Part shown: positions 1 through 13,321 of the stretch, piece after piece
Layout: each line of letters begins with the position of its first letter
Numbering within the stretch: the first letter of the stretch is position 1
Assembly: GCA_947623455.1 (NCBI GenBank)
Contig: OX392538.1
Coordinates: 32,053,001 to 32,117,000 of the forward strand
Direction of reading: 5' to 3'
DNA length: 64,000 nt
Origin: Mimachlamys varia
Taxonomy: Eukaryota > Mollusca > Bivalvia > Pectinida > Pectinidae
Program-made: the position numbers and the translations under genes
The notes under the pieces: generated by a model
Told to the model about the DNA's origin: nothing
Seen by the model: only the letters and a program-made list of their open reading frames with translations
Database searches by the model: none

Positions 1-160
1 CCCCAGCCGAACACCTCACCGGTCACATTATGAACAGGTGAATCATTCGTTCGACTCCCATAATGCTCAGCGACGAGCAGGACATAGTAAGAACCATTCT
101 TAATAATTGTGTTTGTCTCGGCAAGGGGACAAAATATAAAGCCTTTGTCGCAGGGACGTA
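1..160 (-). repeat. Repeat F, partial copy at the window edge
   Basis: CACCGGTCACATTATGAACA, the ATAATGCTCAGCGACGAGCA block and the following CATAGTAAGAACCATT align with 4220-4340 of the longer copy. The part carrying the shared 3' tail lies outside the window. Confidence 0.6.
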
Positions 161-1687
161 TTCCTCAAATACAGGCTAAACTGACTCCCGTCTCTAGAAT
201 AGTTAACAGATGTTGAATTATTGTAAAAAAAATAATCAAATAATTTTGATCACTTGGATGTCTGATTCTGCATTAAGACTAGGGGGAGATAAGCTAGTAG
301 TAAAACTCATTAGAGAAATTTCTCCATAAAAACTTACGGGTTGGTAACCAGTCTATTGACGCAGTGTCTGTTACGAAGTAGGGTTTGTCGTACTTACATA
401 AAATTTGAAGGTGATAGTCAAATGTTAAAAGTGAGGCAGTGTCAAGGGACACATTAAGAAAAATTCGCAGTTAAAACGCTGAGAAAAGAGAATATCCCAG
501 AGTTAGTTGCCTCTTACGATGTTGCAATGAGGGCAGCAGGTACAATAACACCTTAACTGCACAAAACAATGAAAGAAGGATAAATCCTTGTAATGATTTA
601 CTAAAGTTTTAATCAAAGTCCTCCTTTTGCAGGTTTTTCAATACATCCGGCATATTTGTTTATTTGTTGTTTTCCTATTATTGTTGTCTCCGAACACTTG
701 GCCAGCACGTTTCCATTAAATCTAGTGGGTTCAGCTGCACTTGTTACTCTTGTTTGTGTGAGGTATGTGCCGTTTGTCATCTGATTGCCTCCAATCTTTA
801 GAAAACTGTCTCCGGGGAGATTTTAAGGATTCTAATCTTCAATAATGGCACTTTTCCGGTGAACATCAGAAATATCGGAACGGTTATCGGAAAACGTACA
901 GATTATTCATTTCTAATTCATCTTCGTCGTTATTTTTTTCAATTTCATTTTCTCTCAAATGAGCACATACATTCGTTTACAGTGTCATGTAGACAAATTC
1001 TCATCTAAGCCCGATTTCCCAAGGGGAGGATTACCTGGTTGATCTTTAAAAGAAAACAAATAGTTGAGTGTTTTCCAGCTAAACGTTATATCATTAATTC
1101 TCTGACATCTCATAAAATGCGTGTAGCGACGATGGCAGCCCATAGCCTTAGCATGTCATAAATCGCGGGGATATGTCGCCAGCAGTTAATATTGCCGAGT
1201 TCACAGTACCGTAGGATGATCTTGAGTACAATTAGGTAGCAATTGACTCACCAATAAAACCAGATTACCGTCAATAAACAACAGTGATGGGCTTTCAGTG
1301 TGTCCCCCGAGTACTTGGAAAACTCGCGAGAACGAGATATGTGGGAGTACGTCACCCACAATCGCCATACAATGCACACTTCCGGTGCAATTATAAGACC
1401 ATAACGACACAAGCGTTGTGTGGTTTTATATCAAATGAATCTGTAATAATGTAATTACTTTGTTTTGCACAATACCTATGTGTTTAATGTGTTAGAAACA
1501 ATCGATATCATTAAATTACATCTCGCATTGCAAAATGCTAAAATTCCAATTTAATCATGGCGCAGTTTCGATGCAACACCTTCCGCGTCTTCTGTCTCCG
1601 GACAATTTTCTAGGTAGATAATTATATCTAGCTGGTGAAGGCATTAATTCATAAAATTCGGTACATCAATCAATGTAATAACAAAAC
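161..1687. other. No gene or repeat recognised
   Basis: AT-rich sequence without convincing coding frames. A 69-residue minus-strand frame at 1201-1410 has no family features. Confidence 0.5.
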
Positions 1688-1875
1688 AATAGAAAATACC
1701 AAATCGTCAACAAAACGTTTATCCGAACTCAAAATCCACAATTAAAAAGTACCAGAGAATCAAGACTAAGTGTTCTTGAAGAATAGGCGTCCTCTGCTTC
1801 ATCGAGGACACCCGCCATGTAAATCAAAGTCAGATCCAAGTTAATGTCACAACCTCAAAGCGACAACTGAGGCAA
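1688..1875 (+). repeat. Family C dispersed repeat
   Basis: Defining blocks in order: ATACCAAATCGTCAACAAAA, CCGAACTCAAAATC, GCGTCCTCTGCTTCATCGAG and ACACCCGCCATGTAAATC. The class of family C is unknown: no terminal inverted repeats, no tRNA boxes and no coding capacity are seen. 'Plus' is defined here as this reading direction. Confidence 0.75.
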
Positions 1876-3149
1876 AATTTAGCATGCTGAAGCATGCGTT
1901 ATTCTAAGGTCATCCATGCCCAACTGCTTCAGTGTTTACTTGGAATTAAAAAGTTTAGGTGCAATAGGTTTCGCATCACTATAGGAAATGAATAAACAAT
2001 ACATGTTTAGCAGGACAACACACAAAAAGGTGGTTTGGTGTTTTCCATTGGTAAACTTGAAGATGATGCTTGTATGAAGATGATAAATAATCATATTTGA
2101 GACAACTTTTAATATCAAATTTATCAAGTTTAACTATAACTATTCAAATGATTTCAGACCAAGTTTATATTACATGAATTCTCAATTCATTACAGAAAAA
2201 TAACATAAACCACGTTGCGTTGCAGTTCATAGGTTAAATAAATGCCCTCTGCATCACCTAGGAAATTTAACTTATATGCAGTTGACAGACCGATTGCCAA
2301 TAACCAGCGAATAAAAACGTCAGATGTTTAAATCAACTGAATGGCATCTTCTGACACACTACAGGCGTTAGATGTTAATAAACCTTGTCATACTTAACTC
2401 GCTGTGACTCATAGCCAAAAGGTGTTGTACAATATGATAAATTCACACATGTAATTGTTGAAAATTAATGTATAGCATTCTTTTCAGCGTTGACTGAACA
2501 GAGACACTTAATAATATAATTTTAGAAATCCATTAGATACACTTACATTGTTTTATGCAATATCTGTCACACCTTTGTTTCCCCCGATCATTTATATGTA
2601 TATCCTATACACATTTTACATATATTATGTATTCAAAATTTCAATTATCACAAATTTTATTCACCATACTTTGCAATTTCACAGAAAATGGATATTTCTG
2701 AAGTGTTTATTTCACAATGTTCAGTCAAATTATGCATATCTGTTTCAGTGGTGAAGCGTTGCAGGTCAAACCGTTGACTTTTTGAATGTTAAACAGACTA
2801 ATCTAAGCGTTTTGTTTTATATTTCAGCGTAAGCTGTACTTTATATTGTTAAACACGAGACGCGATTATGTAAATTTAGATCAACTTGTCGAGGAAGAGA
2901 TGTTTTTAAAACAAGTAGACCACCCCGATTTCGACATATTAAAATATTTATGAGAACCAAATGCTAGAATTACGTATGTGGTGAGAAATATGTTACATTT
3001 CAGCTAATTACCTACACATATGTCAACATGTTTATTTTCGCTTTTGAAACAAATCTAATATTCCTGCAGGGCCTAATTGTTCGAAAGGTGATAAGTGTAA
3101 TTATTGATAAACGTTAATTTTAATTATCATGTAAATTTTAGTTTGCTTT

Positions 3150-3399
3150 CTAGTGTGTTTACTTATTGTGATTGACAATAATGACTCGGTCCTCATTTTG
3201 AGGATTGATATTTACTGAGATGCGACCAAGATTTACATGGCGGGTGTCGATGAAGTAGAAGACTCTTACTCTTCCTGATCACCTGGTCTTTTACGAGAGT
3301 CTCCATGTTTATCTTTCCTTTGTTCATATTTTGCCTCTAGTGTACTCGATTTTGAGTTCGGATTATGCTTTTGTTAACGCTTTCGTGTTCTCTGTTCTA
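3150..3399 (-). repeat. Family C dispersed repeat
   Basis: It reads AAGATTTACATGGCGGGTGT, GATGAAGTAGAAGAC, ATCGATTTTGAG-like and TTTTGTTAACGCTTTCGTG on the plus strand, i.e. family C reversed, including the GTGTTTACTTATTGTGATTG tail section. Confidence 0.8.
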
Positions 3400-3469
3400 T
3401 TTTAAATGAAATCATAGATTTTGTAACAGCTGTGCAGATTTCAGAAATGTAATTTTGCCCATTAACAAA

Positions 3470-3525
3470 GTTCAAAATGTCGTTAAATTGTGATTAAGCT
3501 AATCACTATTTGAACAACTAGGACC
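3470..3525. mobile_element. Family O terminal fragment
   Basis: GTCGTTAAATTGTGATTAAG, CTAATCACTATTTGAACAAC and TAGGACC match the right arm of 57517-57715. The left arm is not recognisable. Confidence 0.6.
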
Positions 3526-3865
3526 TTGTAAAATTCTAGTGCTTGTCCTTGTTATTTAGATAATGAATGGGAGAAAAAAAAACATTAAAATGAATTCAAG
3601 CAAAATAAAATATTGCTTTGGCGAAAATGATATTGTCTTATTATTACGCCACATGATCCAATGATCTCAATACATGATGTTTTTATAAGACACATGCCTT
3701 TTATGATTTTGGAATTATCAGGATTTTCCCCTATAAAACTTAAATTGGAATTTTCACTTACACTGAATTAATATATGCACCGAGCAGTATTACATGTACT
3801 ACTATGGTTTTAAAATAAAATTGATGATGACTTTTTCAAGTTAATTAAATATTTGTCGGTAAATC

Positions 3866-4013
3866 CTGTGCTTAAAATGTTGTTCAATACAGATTCTACT
3901 CCTGTAGTAGCCAATTTCGAATTGGCCGCGTACTTTCTCTTACTTGACGGTAGCATCTCTGCTTTATCAACCTACATCGTAAACATTTCACTATTGATTC
4001 AGTTGGTTAGTTG
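3866..4013 (+). repeat. Repeat G, copy 1
   Basis: About 140 bases, including GTAGTAGCCAATTTCGAATT and AGCATCTCTGCTTTATCAAC, match 7017-7192 in inverted orientation. It abuts repeat F on its right. Class unknown. Confidence 0.65.
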
Positions 4014-4018
4014 ATAAT

Positions 4019-4350
4019 ATTTACGTCCTATTAACAGCCAGGGTCATTTAAGGACAGCCTCCCGGTGTATGCGATGTGGTTGTGTGTGTTGAGAGCGTGT
4101 GTATTTGGAAGGCTGTGGTATATTCGTGTAAGCCTTCTTGCGATAGTCCAGATCTTTTGCCGATTCAAAGTGCTACCACACTGAAGTAAACTGCCGAACT
4201 CCCCCAACAGAACACCCCACCCGGTCACATTATACTGACAACGGGCGAACCAGTAGTTCTACTCCAATAATGCTGAACGTCAAGCAGGGAGTAGTAACTA
4301 CCATTGGTGAGAGACTATGGTACTAATATATGCTCGCTATGGGGACAGAA
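4019..4350 (-). repeat. Repeat F, longer copy, sharing its 3' tail with SINE family A
   Basis: Its minus-strand 3' end, TTAAATGACCCTGGCTGTTA followed by ATAGGACGTAAA, is the same tail as in family A. The upstream part (GTGACCGGGTGGGGTGTTCT, TACTTCAGTGTGGTAGCAC) is different and matches 1-160. From memory this sequence type is common in bivalve genomes. It could be a SINE or the 3' part of the partner LINE. The open frames over it have no recognisable product. Confidence 0.65.
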
Positions 4351-5330
4351 CCCATAGACGTCATGTTTTCCCGTGATATATATCGGATGTAGGCCATCGA
4401 ACTCATATATAACATGATATATATTTTTTTGTGATTTTAGGGTCGATCTTCTAGTTATGCTTATACTTCATACTCTGCTTTGCTTTTATTTCCCCGGTTC
4501 TCGCTATGAGATGGTGGCATTCCTTGCATGTGAACTAGATTTGCATGAAGAATGTCGTCTTAAAGCTGAAGACGTGTTCCCTGGTCGAACTGCTAATGGT
4601 CTCCGTGGTCAGTTTCCGTTTTACCATAGTTTGTTTGATTAAGCTACTGTTGATCTCTTTCCTTTAAGAGGATTTGTAAAACTAATATTGTCAAGCTGTC
4701 GTTTCCGCATTAGTTGTTCTTTTACGAAGAAGACGATTTCAACTCCGAAAAAGTTGCCGAATGTTTGAGTGTTTTAATATGTGCGTCATTATCTACTTAT
4801 ATACATATTTAACATTACTTTTGATTACAATTATAGAAACCTTTCTAAAAGTCATGACAGACTTTGTACATACCACCCTCAAAGAAACCAAAGATCCTTA
4901 AATTGATATAAAATGTACATAAATTGAAATATGATTGTACAGAACAGATCAAATGGCTTATAAATGTCAGCAAAACAGCACATACTTGTCACATGTCCGG
5001 CTAAGATGGCGCATGGGGTCACAGGTTATTGTACAAAGCATGGTTAGCATGCATTTTTGTTTCAGCCCTTGTATAACAACAATTCAACTCCTATATCTGA
5101 CAAACAGTACTGTGTTTTATTAATCAGACATATTCGTATTATAGGACTTTATTTATTGATGATTGGGATGTCCATTTGAGAGAATGATAATGTATTTCAA
5201 TTAAAATTTGGTATAGTGTTAAGCTGACAGTACTTGAAGTAAATGTGATCGGGGCTGTAAACGTCTCGGACACACCGTAAGACGTGAAATGTCTGTTTCA
5301 ATACCCCATCAGCTGTGTTTTATCCTTATC
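4351..5330. other. No gene supported
   Basis: A 61-codon plus-strand frame at 4457-4642, ending GRTANGLRGQFPFYHSLFD, follows a TTTTAG. It might be a relic of an exon, but no splice partner or family is visible. Confidence 0.4.
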
Positions 5331-5416
5331 TTAACCTCCACTCCTTAAGACACAATTTAACTCGTCTAATTAAAAGATCGGAAGAGTTCATTATGAAATT
5401 CAGGGGTGAATGACTA
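5331..5416. mobile_element. Hairpin MITE family E, copy 1
   Basis: About 86 bases, near-palindromic. The right arm GAAATTCAGGGGTGAATGAC and the centre GATCGGAAGAGTTCATTATG are clear; the left arm is eroded (TTAACCTCCACTCCTTAAG). Confidence 0.65.
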
Positions 5417-6106
5417 AAAGGAATGCCAGTATGATATCATGTTTTATGAGTATATGTCAGCAATTTAAAGTTTATATTTTTTTTTAAATAAATATTATGT
5501 TTCACTATATGGCGGCGGTTTCGCTGTTGATTTTCGTATATACGTTTTATTTTAGCATTAACATATCTCAACATTATTCTGAAATGAATCCAAGACATTT
5601 TGTAAAGGTCAGCATTTAGTGTGATCTTGTTGCTATTTAATGCTATTTAAAGCTATTTAAAACTATCTTATTTAACTTATTATGATAACATTTTTTTTAA
5701 TTGTAAAATGTAAATATTCAATCAGTACGATTCAAATTGCGGTGTCACTTTTACAAAAGAACATATGTTGTTTATGCAAATGAAATGCTAAATGTTTAGC
5801 TTTTAAAGACCGTAACAAATGTTTATTTTTCATTTCATGACAAGAAAGTAAAACCTCACTAAATGAAAAGGAAATTATTTGTATCCATTGGTTTTTAAAA
5901 AGCATAGCAAATGCCAATATTTCTCCAACATCCTTAATTTAAATTATTTGATTGTTATCTGCGCATTCAAAGAAATTATTGAAACCACAGAAAAAAGTGC
6001 GAAATTATTCGCATTTTTTTGCGTACAACAAAAATCACACCGAACATACCCACGGGCGAATATGAAGATTATATATAGTGTTTTCAGAACCATTCTCGAA
6101 TAAAGA

Positions 6107-6270
6107 CCATGGTTGCTACATGTTAGTGGTTAAGGTGTTTGACATTCTGCTACCACTAGCCCTCTACCTTTCTGGTCGTGGGTGGTTCGTAGCCTACATG
6201 GAACAGTTGTCATGTACTCGCCGCAGGTCGGAGGTTATGTCTGGAACTCCGGTGTCCCTCAACTACTAAA
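6107..6270 (+). mobile_element. SINE family A, truncated copy
   Basis: It has TTAGTGGTTAAGGTGT, GACATTCTGCTACCACTAG and CCCTCTACC of the family A head, a degraded B box and a body with GGAACTCCGG. The 3' tail is missing. Confidence 0.75.
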
Positions 6271-6840
6271 CTTGGTATGTCTTTAAAAGAACAAAACTGT
6301 TACTTGGACATAAAACATCAACAAACAAACCATTCTAGTGAGCACTTTACATCATCATCAGTTTCAAGGAAAGATTTTCACTTTTCCCTTACATGTTATT
6401 TTGTGAAACCTCTGATAACTACTTTTCCCCCTTTGCCATTTGGTAAGTTTGGTTTTGCTGTTATTGTTGTTTACTTATTTTTGTAAGTGTGTGTCTTCAT
6501 TACCCATGAAGTATTTTATTGGTTCTTATATTTTAGTTTTGTTCCTGTCTCTTCTATTTAATCTATTTATATGTGTTTGTGTTTTAGATACAGCACTATT
6601 ATTATTACATTATGAAAACATCCATATGTTCTTTTTCTAATTTACTCTTATTCATACTTTTCCAACGTTTAATTAGGATAATTTGCTTATATGTTTGCTC
6701 GCTAAAATGAAGTACGTTTGCAAGCTTTATAAAGCATCATGGTAGTTAACAATAACCATACAGTAACCAGTAGCGCTTCAGAGCATCAGGTTTCGGTTCC
6801 TGTAAAGGTTTTGTTTTTATTTACTGACTTTTAGATCATA

Positions 6841-7010
6841 ATGATGTTAGCGCGCACGGGGTCTTTTTGTGGAAGAAATCCTTAGTAACCGGAGAAATCC
6901 CACGTGGTCGGACAGGTGACCCAATACCTTTTCCCGTCCGGTCGGGGAATCGAACCCCGGCCGCCTTGGTGAAAGACAAGTGCGCTATCCACTTAACTTG
7001 CAGACCACTC
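6841..7010 (-). mobile_element. SINE family B copy
   Basis: On the minus strand it has AGTGGATAGCGCACTTGTC, B box GGGGTTCGATTCCCCG and body CCACGTGGGATTTCTCCGG, ending at GCGCGCTAACATCAT. It is truncated before the full tail. It abuts repeat G (7017-7192). Much of the 117-residue open frame here is just this element. Confidence 0.8.
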
Positions 7011-7016
7011 ACCCGT

Positions 7017-7192
7017 AAAACATGATATTTGCAATAGGCTTTTAGATACTGAATCAATAGTGAAATATTAACTACGTATACGTAGGTTGATAAAGCAGAG
7101 ATGCTACTGCCAAGAAAGAGAAAGATTTCGACCAATTCGAAATTGGCTACTACAGGAGCAGGGTCTGTAGTACTCAATACTTTAAGCACGGG
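7017..7192 (-). repeat. Repeat G, copy 2
   Basis: Inverted counterpart of 3866-4013, directly next to a SINE B. It contributes the first ~55 codons of an open frame that I do not regard as a gene, since the same translation is broken in the other copy. Confidence 0.65.
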
Positions 7193-7242
7193 GAGAATAT
7201 ATTGGCGTTATGGTTCATTTCTTGTTTCAAGTTTTATTAATT

Positions 7243-7411
7243 AAGCAGAAGTCACGCTTGCCCATCAGGAATACCTGGTTTTATTCTCTTGTACTTTTAC
7301 AATAACCTCCATGTAAACATTTCCTTAGTTCACATTTTGCCCCTACATGTAGTTTATTGATTTTAAGTTCAGATTATGGCTTTGTTGACGTGCTTCGGTA
7401 TTTTCTGAAGT
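7243..7411 (-). repeat. Family C, partial
   Basis: Plus-strand AAGCAGAAGTCACGCTTG, ACCTGGTTTTATTCTCTTGT and GATTATGGCTTTGTTGACGT match the family. The GGCGGGTGTC section is missing. Confidence 0.75.
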
Positions 7412-9504
7412 TTTTATGTGGGTAATAAACAGATAAAAGTATTCAAGGAAGTGTGCTAACCTAAAAATTATATTCCAGTATCACAAATGACTGGTATGGT
7501 ATTGCTTACTGCGACAGTCACTTTAACTTGTACACTCAACAAATAAATAATGCATAGAATTCCACGATCAGTAAAACCAGGTAGCCTTTCAGACTTGTCG
7601 TCTGCTGGTCACTTACGGAAGTAGTTTTCTGGAGTAACTGTGTCTTCGATTGGTGACTATTGGCATAATTTATTCATACAAACGTCCCAAACAAAATGAT
7701 CAATTACGCTCTATATGACTAAAACGACGTCGTTATCTTTCCATACAAACACATATATCACTTTTCATGAAGCTTCGACCCACATATATTGCATGGTTAC
7801 TTGTGATAGTGATTCGATTAAGACACATTTTTTTTCTATTTCTGTTTTATATCAGTATATAGACAATAACATGGGGCATTGCTTGTTGAAAGCACGCACA
7901 TACTGATATACTTAATATGTACCAAGTGTGTCCTTTTAATTCAGCGCTAACAGAAAAATCGACTTCGCCTTTCATTGTACTCATGATACATACCATGACA
8001 TCATGGCCAGTTTTCAATATGCATATTGGATGATATCAGTGTCAGAATTCATTTTGCGAATTAATGACATCATGTCCAGTATAATGATGTAATGACCAGT
8101 TTTTGGTTCAAACAGTGTTGTATTACCATTTACAACACATAGACCAATATATACAACATTTGGACGCACAGGGATTTGGCAACAAGATTTAACTCTTATT
8201 TTAATCCATTGTTTGGCGTGTTAATGGCACAATTTGAAGTGAAATCAATTTTCTGATGTTTTGGAGAGTTTTTATTACAACTAGGTGTCAATCATGAAAG
8301 ATTCACATAATTCTGTTTTACTTCTACTTATAGCTTTTGAATATGTCCATTTTGGAAATTCTTGGGGCAAATACATTTTATTCTAATACTTGACATTTAA
8401 GACATAAGAGGGGGATTAACATGAATAGGACACCGCTTTAATTCAGAACTTTATTTATTCTAGAAATGATACTTTTTCATAAAGAGTAAGGTCTGCAATA
8501 TCCCACTAGTCTTCTAAACTGAACAGCGTCGATCGAATGAAACATGTTTATTGGATTCGGTACGAGTATTTCATCAAAAATTGGGCAGCAAAGCCGCTTA
8601 GGCACGCCAGCATCAGAACCACTCGTACATTGAGTGCTAGCGTGGGGTACTTATAATGTCTAAAATTGCACCTAAAACCATAAAATTTCAATTTCAGTTC
8701 AGGTTGCAGTGAACAATAACGAGTGTTTCACTGTAGATGCTGACTAACACTCTTTATAAATATTAGATGCCATATTCTGATAGATTGCGTTACAAATACA
8801 TATTAAACTTCTTCAGACGAACAATAATGCACTTTCAGCCATTCCCAGAGCTATTCTACCAACACTATTAGCGAAGGAAGCTGCAATATTCGCCATCGTG
8901 CGAGACGTACGTTTGATCTCGCCAACGACCACGATAGGAACGGAAGCCACCGGCAATCATTATAAGGGGCGTCTGCATTAAGCTGGCGACACAGGTCCGT
9001 CCGCAAAACCTCCCCTCCTTCGGAAAGAGCAGCAAACTTAATTATTTTAAGAGCCAAGGATGTAAGATTTTCGTTTTATGTATTTGTATCAACAAAATTG
9101 GTAGGCTGAGATGAATTATCCCACAGGCTTAAGATGATGAACGCTCCAAAATTGAAAACGGTGCGATCCTCGAGGGGGGTTTGTTACAAGAGGACGGACC
9201 TGGGTTTACACTATATACCAGGCTTGTTTGTGGCAGCTGCCCCCCTACCAGCCGTGTCATACCAATAGCAAGCACTTTAGTAGTTTCAATTTTAAAGACG
9301 TTTTCTATCGAGTGTAAATTGACGTATGTACCGGTCCAGCCGATAAACTGATGAACACATGTATGAAAACGGCGCCGTAGTTGTTAGACTGCTGACAAAG
9401 ATTATATGTCGAATGTCAAAGACCCGACAGCATCCGTACCAGAACTGGAATCAGCTGAATCTTCCTCGATAAGGAGTCCAACATCTCAAACTGATATTCA
9501 ATCG
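7412..9504. other. No gene or repeat recognised
   Basis: Short words such as TGACATCATG and CCAGT recur loosely at 7995-8105. The rest is unassigned. Short frames at 7715 and 8851 lack family features. Confidence 0.5.
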
Positions 9505-10330
9505 TTGGATACTTTTAGAAAAGAATCTTTAATTGATTTTCATGTTTAATTTTTTTATTTCATTTTTTTTTATTTTATTTTTTTTTTAACTTTTTTTTCG
9601 TTTTGTTTTAAGCAGCGACTACAGATGTATTGATGCCCACATTGAAAATAGACAATCGTGAACTTTTTCATTTAAGACTTGTCTTTAGTCATTGGATACA
9701 TTTAGTAAAGCATTATTTAATTGATATTCATGTTTTTACGGCGCTTTCTTTTGTTTTCATTGCGCTATAAGCTGTGGCTAAAGAGATATCTATACTCAGA
9801 TTAAAAATAGACAATCGTGTGCTTGTTCATTTAAAACTTGTCTTTAATCATTGGGTAATTTGGTAAAGCATTATGTAATTAATTTTCATGCATCAGTTTA
9901 CAGTTTTTTCCCCTTTTTGTTATAATAAGTGACTAAAGATGTATTCTTATCCACGTTGAAAATAGAAAAAATGACACATTTAGAAAAGCATTATTTAATT
10001 GATTTTCGTGCATCATTGTTTTCTGTTTTTTATTTGTTTTCCTTTTTATTATAAGAAATGACTAAGGATGTATTCTTACCCACGTTGAAAATAGAAAAAA
10101 AATATCTTTAGCTATTTGGAAACATGCAGAAAAACATTATTAATTTGAACCTCGTGTTTTTACTTTGTGTTTTGTATTGTTGTTGTTTTTGTTTTGGTGA
10201 TAAACAGTGACATGAGATGCTTTAAAACATGTCATACTCACGTTGAACATTGATAAGCATGAGCTTGTTCATTTCAAACTTACCTTAATCATTGGGTACA
10301 TTTACAAATGCGTGACTTAATTCAAACTTT
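9505..10330 (+). repeat. Decayed tandem array, ~6 units of 130-190 bp
   Basis: Variants of GGATACATTTAGTAAAGCAT followed by TATTTAATTGATTTTCATG begin near 9507, 9694, 9852, 9975, 10112 and 10284. Between them CACGTTGAAAATAGA and CTTGTTCATTTAAAACTTG recur. Units differ much, so the array is old. Confidence 0.7.
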
Positions 10331-11044
10331 CTAAAAAATTATACTGGAAACTTAATAGTAATTAGTAATTAGTAAAATATCGAATTTAAGGGGATTCCTC
10401 TTTGGTACTTTAGTAAACATTTTGTTAAACACCTTTGTTTCAATATATCATGCGGCAGCTCGTTTATAGTCACATAAGATATTAAATATATACGTATGCA
10501 TTAGCATATTATTAAAACTGAATCTCTATTCATTGACGTTAATTATGCAATATATCTAAATATGCATTGTGTGGATCGGGAATATCAATCAAACTTTCAA
10601 GGTCGTTTTCTCTCATTTCTAAATGTGTATTACTGGCCTGTCTAGGACAATACTCCTATGATCGTTGGGGTTGTTTGTATTACACACCTAACCATGCAAA
10701 AAAGACATGACGTTACGTCAAAATGGCGCAACAATGACGTGACGTCACGAGTTCGGTAAAATCTGATGCCGAAAACAGAAAAAATGACGACATGATGAAA
10801 TTAAAACCTTCCACGATATTTTAACCGTGTACATAAGAAAGCTGAGATTATTTTTTTCTGCGCAAACTTTGTTTGCATATATAAGTGGTATGCTTAATCT
10901 CGCTGAATCATTTGTTTTCGTCAAAAACGCTCAAAGGAAAAGTTGATATTTTTAAAATGGTGGCCAATCAAAAGTATTTTTATGGTATATGAGCTTATTC
11001 AGGTAGTTGAAATGAGAGAAAAATACTCTTTCATGACTAAAAGT

Positions 11045-11150
11045 GTAAGATAGGGAAATTCCACCCTCGCGATTTTCAGATTTGGCAAAACCCTCGACAA
11101 AGCCTCCGGTTTTACCTGAAAACCCATCGGGTGGAAATTCCCTTTGTTAC
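11045..11150. repeat. Foldback element M, copy 1
   Basis: GGGAAATTCCACCCTCGCGA and TTTTCAGATTTGGCAAAAC are mirrored by GGTTTTACCTGAAAACCC and ATCGGGTGGAAATTCCC. A similar hairpin lies at 16602. An 85-residue frame starting inside it has no recognisable product. Confidence 0.65.
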
Positions 11151-12332
11151 ACCCTTGATCATGAAAGAGTCTTATAATTTATTCTGTAATGATGTGTTTA
11201 GGTTAGTTGTTCAATCCTTGAGTGAAAGACTACAGGGAACAAAGAAAATACTAGAAAACCCGAAATTGACGACGGTAATAAACTTTAAACGAAAACAATT
11301 TGTGATAAGGAAGAAAAATAGATTACTTTTTATCAAATATTATCCAGTCATATGGAAGGCCACTATCCCCCAAAGCAGGCGTCTTTAGCACCATCTAATT
11401 TCTTCTGAAGGTCATTTTCCCATTTGAAGTCATTCAATTTTAAAATAAACAAAAAACTTTTATTTGATTTTTATCACGCCTAAATGAAATTATGCACAAC
11501 AAATTGCAACATGTAACATTTTAACTTGCGTAATCTGATTATGTCACCATAATCCAAACTGAATTTGGTTTGAAATATAAAAAACAATTTCCGATTCAAG
11601 CATTGATCTTTTTTACGATTAATAAGAAAATGCACATTGTATCTCATTACGATTTTTTGGTAAGAGCTTTATTTAATTTTGAACAAAACTAATTTAAATT
11701 CGTTACTTGTCTTATTAACATCCGATTACTTGCTATTAAATTAGGAACAAAGGCAAGTTAGGTTCGCGTGGTTTAGTACACGAATGTATAACCATTCGAT
11801 TTCTTTGATAACAGGAAATAAGTTGGCGTCTGATTAAGGGACATGGAAATGTATCATCAGGTTTTTTAATTTTTTTTACTTTTACATGTCATTTCAATTA
11901 CCAAGGACGACATAAAATGTTTATTACAAAATCTATCTCCTGCATCAGGGAGATATCAGATCGTGTCAGCTGCTAGGTGCACCGCCGCGTGGTAGGTTAC
12001 CATGGTAGCGCCGTGATGCACAGAGACAGAGTTGGCGACAGGTACATGTTCAGCGTTGCAGATACCATGCCGACTCCATCACACGTGGGGGCAACATCAT
12101 CTAGGGGGCGACACAAGGACACTAATTGTGTCATCAAGGTATTACTTTGTATCATATTTGATATAGGATAATTTAGTATTATAGTAGAAAGAAAACAAAT
12201 CGAACACAGTGTCATTTAAATACTCAAAGAGGAACTAACATACATCTTTTTTTCATTTTTTACTTGATGTTTCGGTAAATCAACACAAATAGGAATTTTG
12301 AAACCTAACATAAAATCATGAAGAAAAAAAAT

Positions 12333-12660
12333 ATGAGTGAATACCGAAGTGTCAACAAAACCATAATCCGAACACAAAATCTAAAGACCAAAATATGAGC
12401 AAAGGAAAAATGTACAAGGATATTCTTGAAAACGGGACAAGATAATAAGACCAGTTGTTTCAGATGAGTAAGCGTCTTCTACTTCATCGACGACATTTGC
12501 CATTGAAATATATGTTATGTACAAGTAAATGTTATAACCGGGGTCATTAATCTCATTCACAAACAAGTAACTAATACTTATAATCACATTCGAAAATGCC
12601 CACCTTCATATTATCAAGGATGCATAATATTTCTCAGTGAGACGGAGATTGCATCAATAA
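12333..12660 (+). repeat. Family C, long diverged copy
   Basis: AATACCGAAGTGTCAACAAA, AAGCGTCTTCTACTTCATCG and the distal part ATAATATTTCTCAGTGAGAC are recognisable. It faces an opposite-orientation copy 30 bases away. Confidence 0.75.
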
Positions 12661-12690
12661 GAATCATAATCTTCATACATCTACATTTAT

Positions 12691-12883
12691 GAGACCAAGA
12701 TTTACATGGCGGGTGTCGTTGATGACGCAGAAGACGCTTACTCTTCCGTTACACCTGGTTTTATTCTCTGGTACTTTTACGATAGTCTCCGTGGAAATCT
12801 TTCATTTGTTCCTATTTTGCCACTGGTTTAACCGATCTTGAGTACGGATTATGGTTTTGTTAACGCTTTGGTATTCTCTGAGT
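12691..12883 (-). repeat. Family C, well-preserved copy
   Basis: ACCAAGATTTACATGGCGGG, GCAGAAGACGCTTACTCTTC, ACCTGGTTTTATTCTCTGG and TTTTGTTAACGCTTTGGTAT follow the family order. With the copy at 12333 it forms an inverted pair. Confidence 0.8.
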
Positions 12884-13035
12884 TTTGTATACGCCATAGT
12901 GTGGACCTATCTAGTTGATTGTTAATGATTTGGACATGGGTACATTTCCTTAATTTGTATCAGTAAAGCATTGGCCTGGTAATCTGTAAATTTTGGTGGT
13001 TCGACCTCTAATGGTTTGGTTTGGTTTGTCGTAGT

Positions 13036-13310
13036 ACATGAGTTGAAATTATACAGAACTAGTTAAATTTTACTTCTAAATTCATTCATTAAAGTGGTTT
13101 CACGCAACTGACCCTTCTGCTTGTACATTAGTTTAGACATTTTCGATTCCAACCCGCTGGCCATTAGCATCAATGAAGAGTTCTAGGAGGGCTGAACAGC
13201 TGTATTATGCAGTTTAATTCATTTTTTCGGCATACTGTATCTACATGTATTACTTAATTTAAAAGATGCAGCATATGTGTGTGTTACGCATCTTTGGTAT
13301 GATTGTGTTA
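13036..13310 (+). repeat. Repeat H, copy 1
   Basis: Collinear over ~270 bases with 42566-42840: CTGACCCTTCTGCTT, TGGCCATTAGCATCAATGAA and CGGCATACTGTATCTA are shared. Class unknown. Confidence 0.75.
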
Positions 13311-13321
13311 AAGTCTTATTA

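Noticed and set aside
4457..4642. 61-codon frame after a possible splice acceptor
   Set aside because: Too short, no recognised domain and no partner exon. A chance frame or an old exon relic cannot be told apart.
6836..7189. 117-codon minus-strand frame
   Set aside because: It is made up of repeat G joined to a SINE B. The related repeat G copy at 3866 does not keep the frame.
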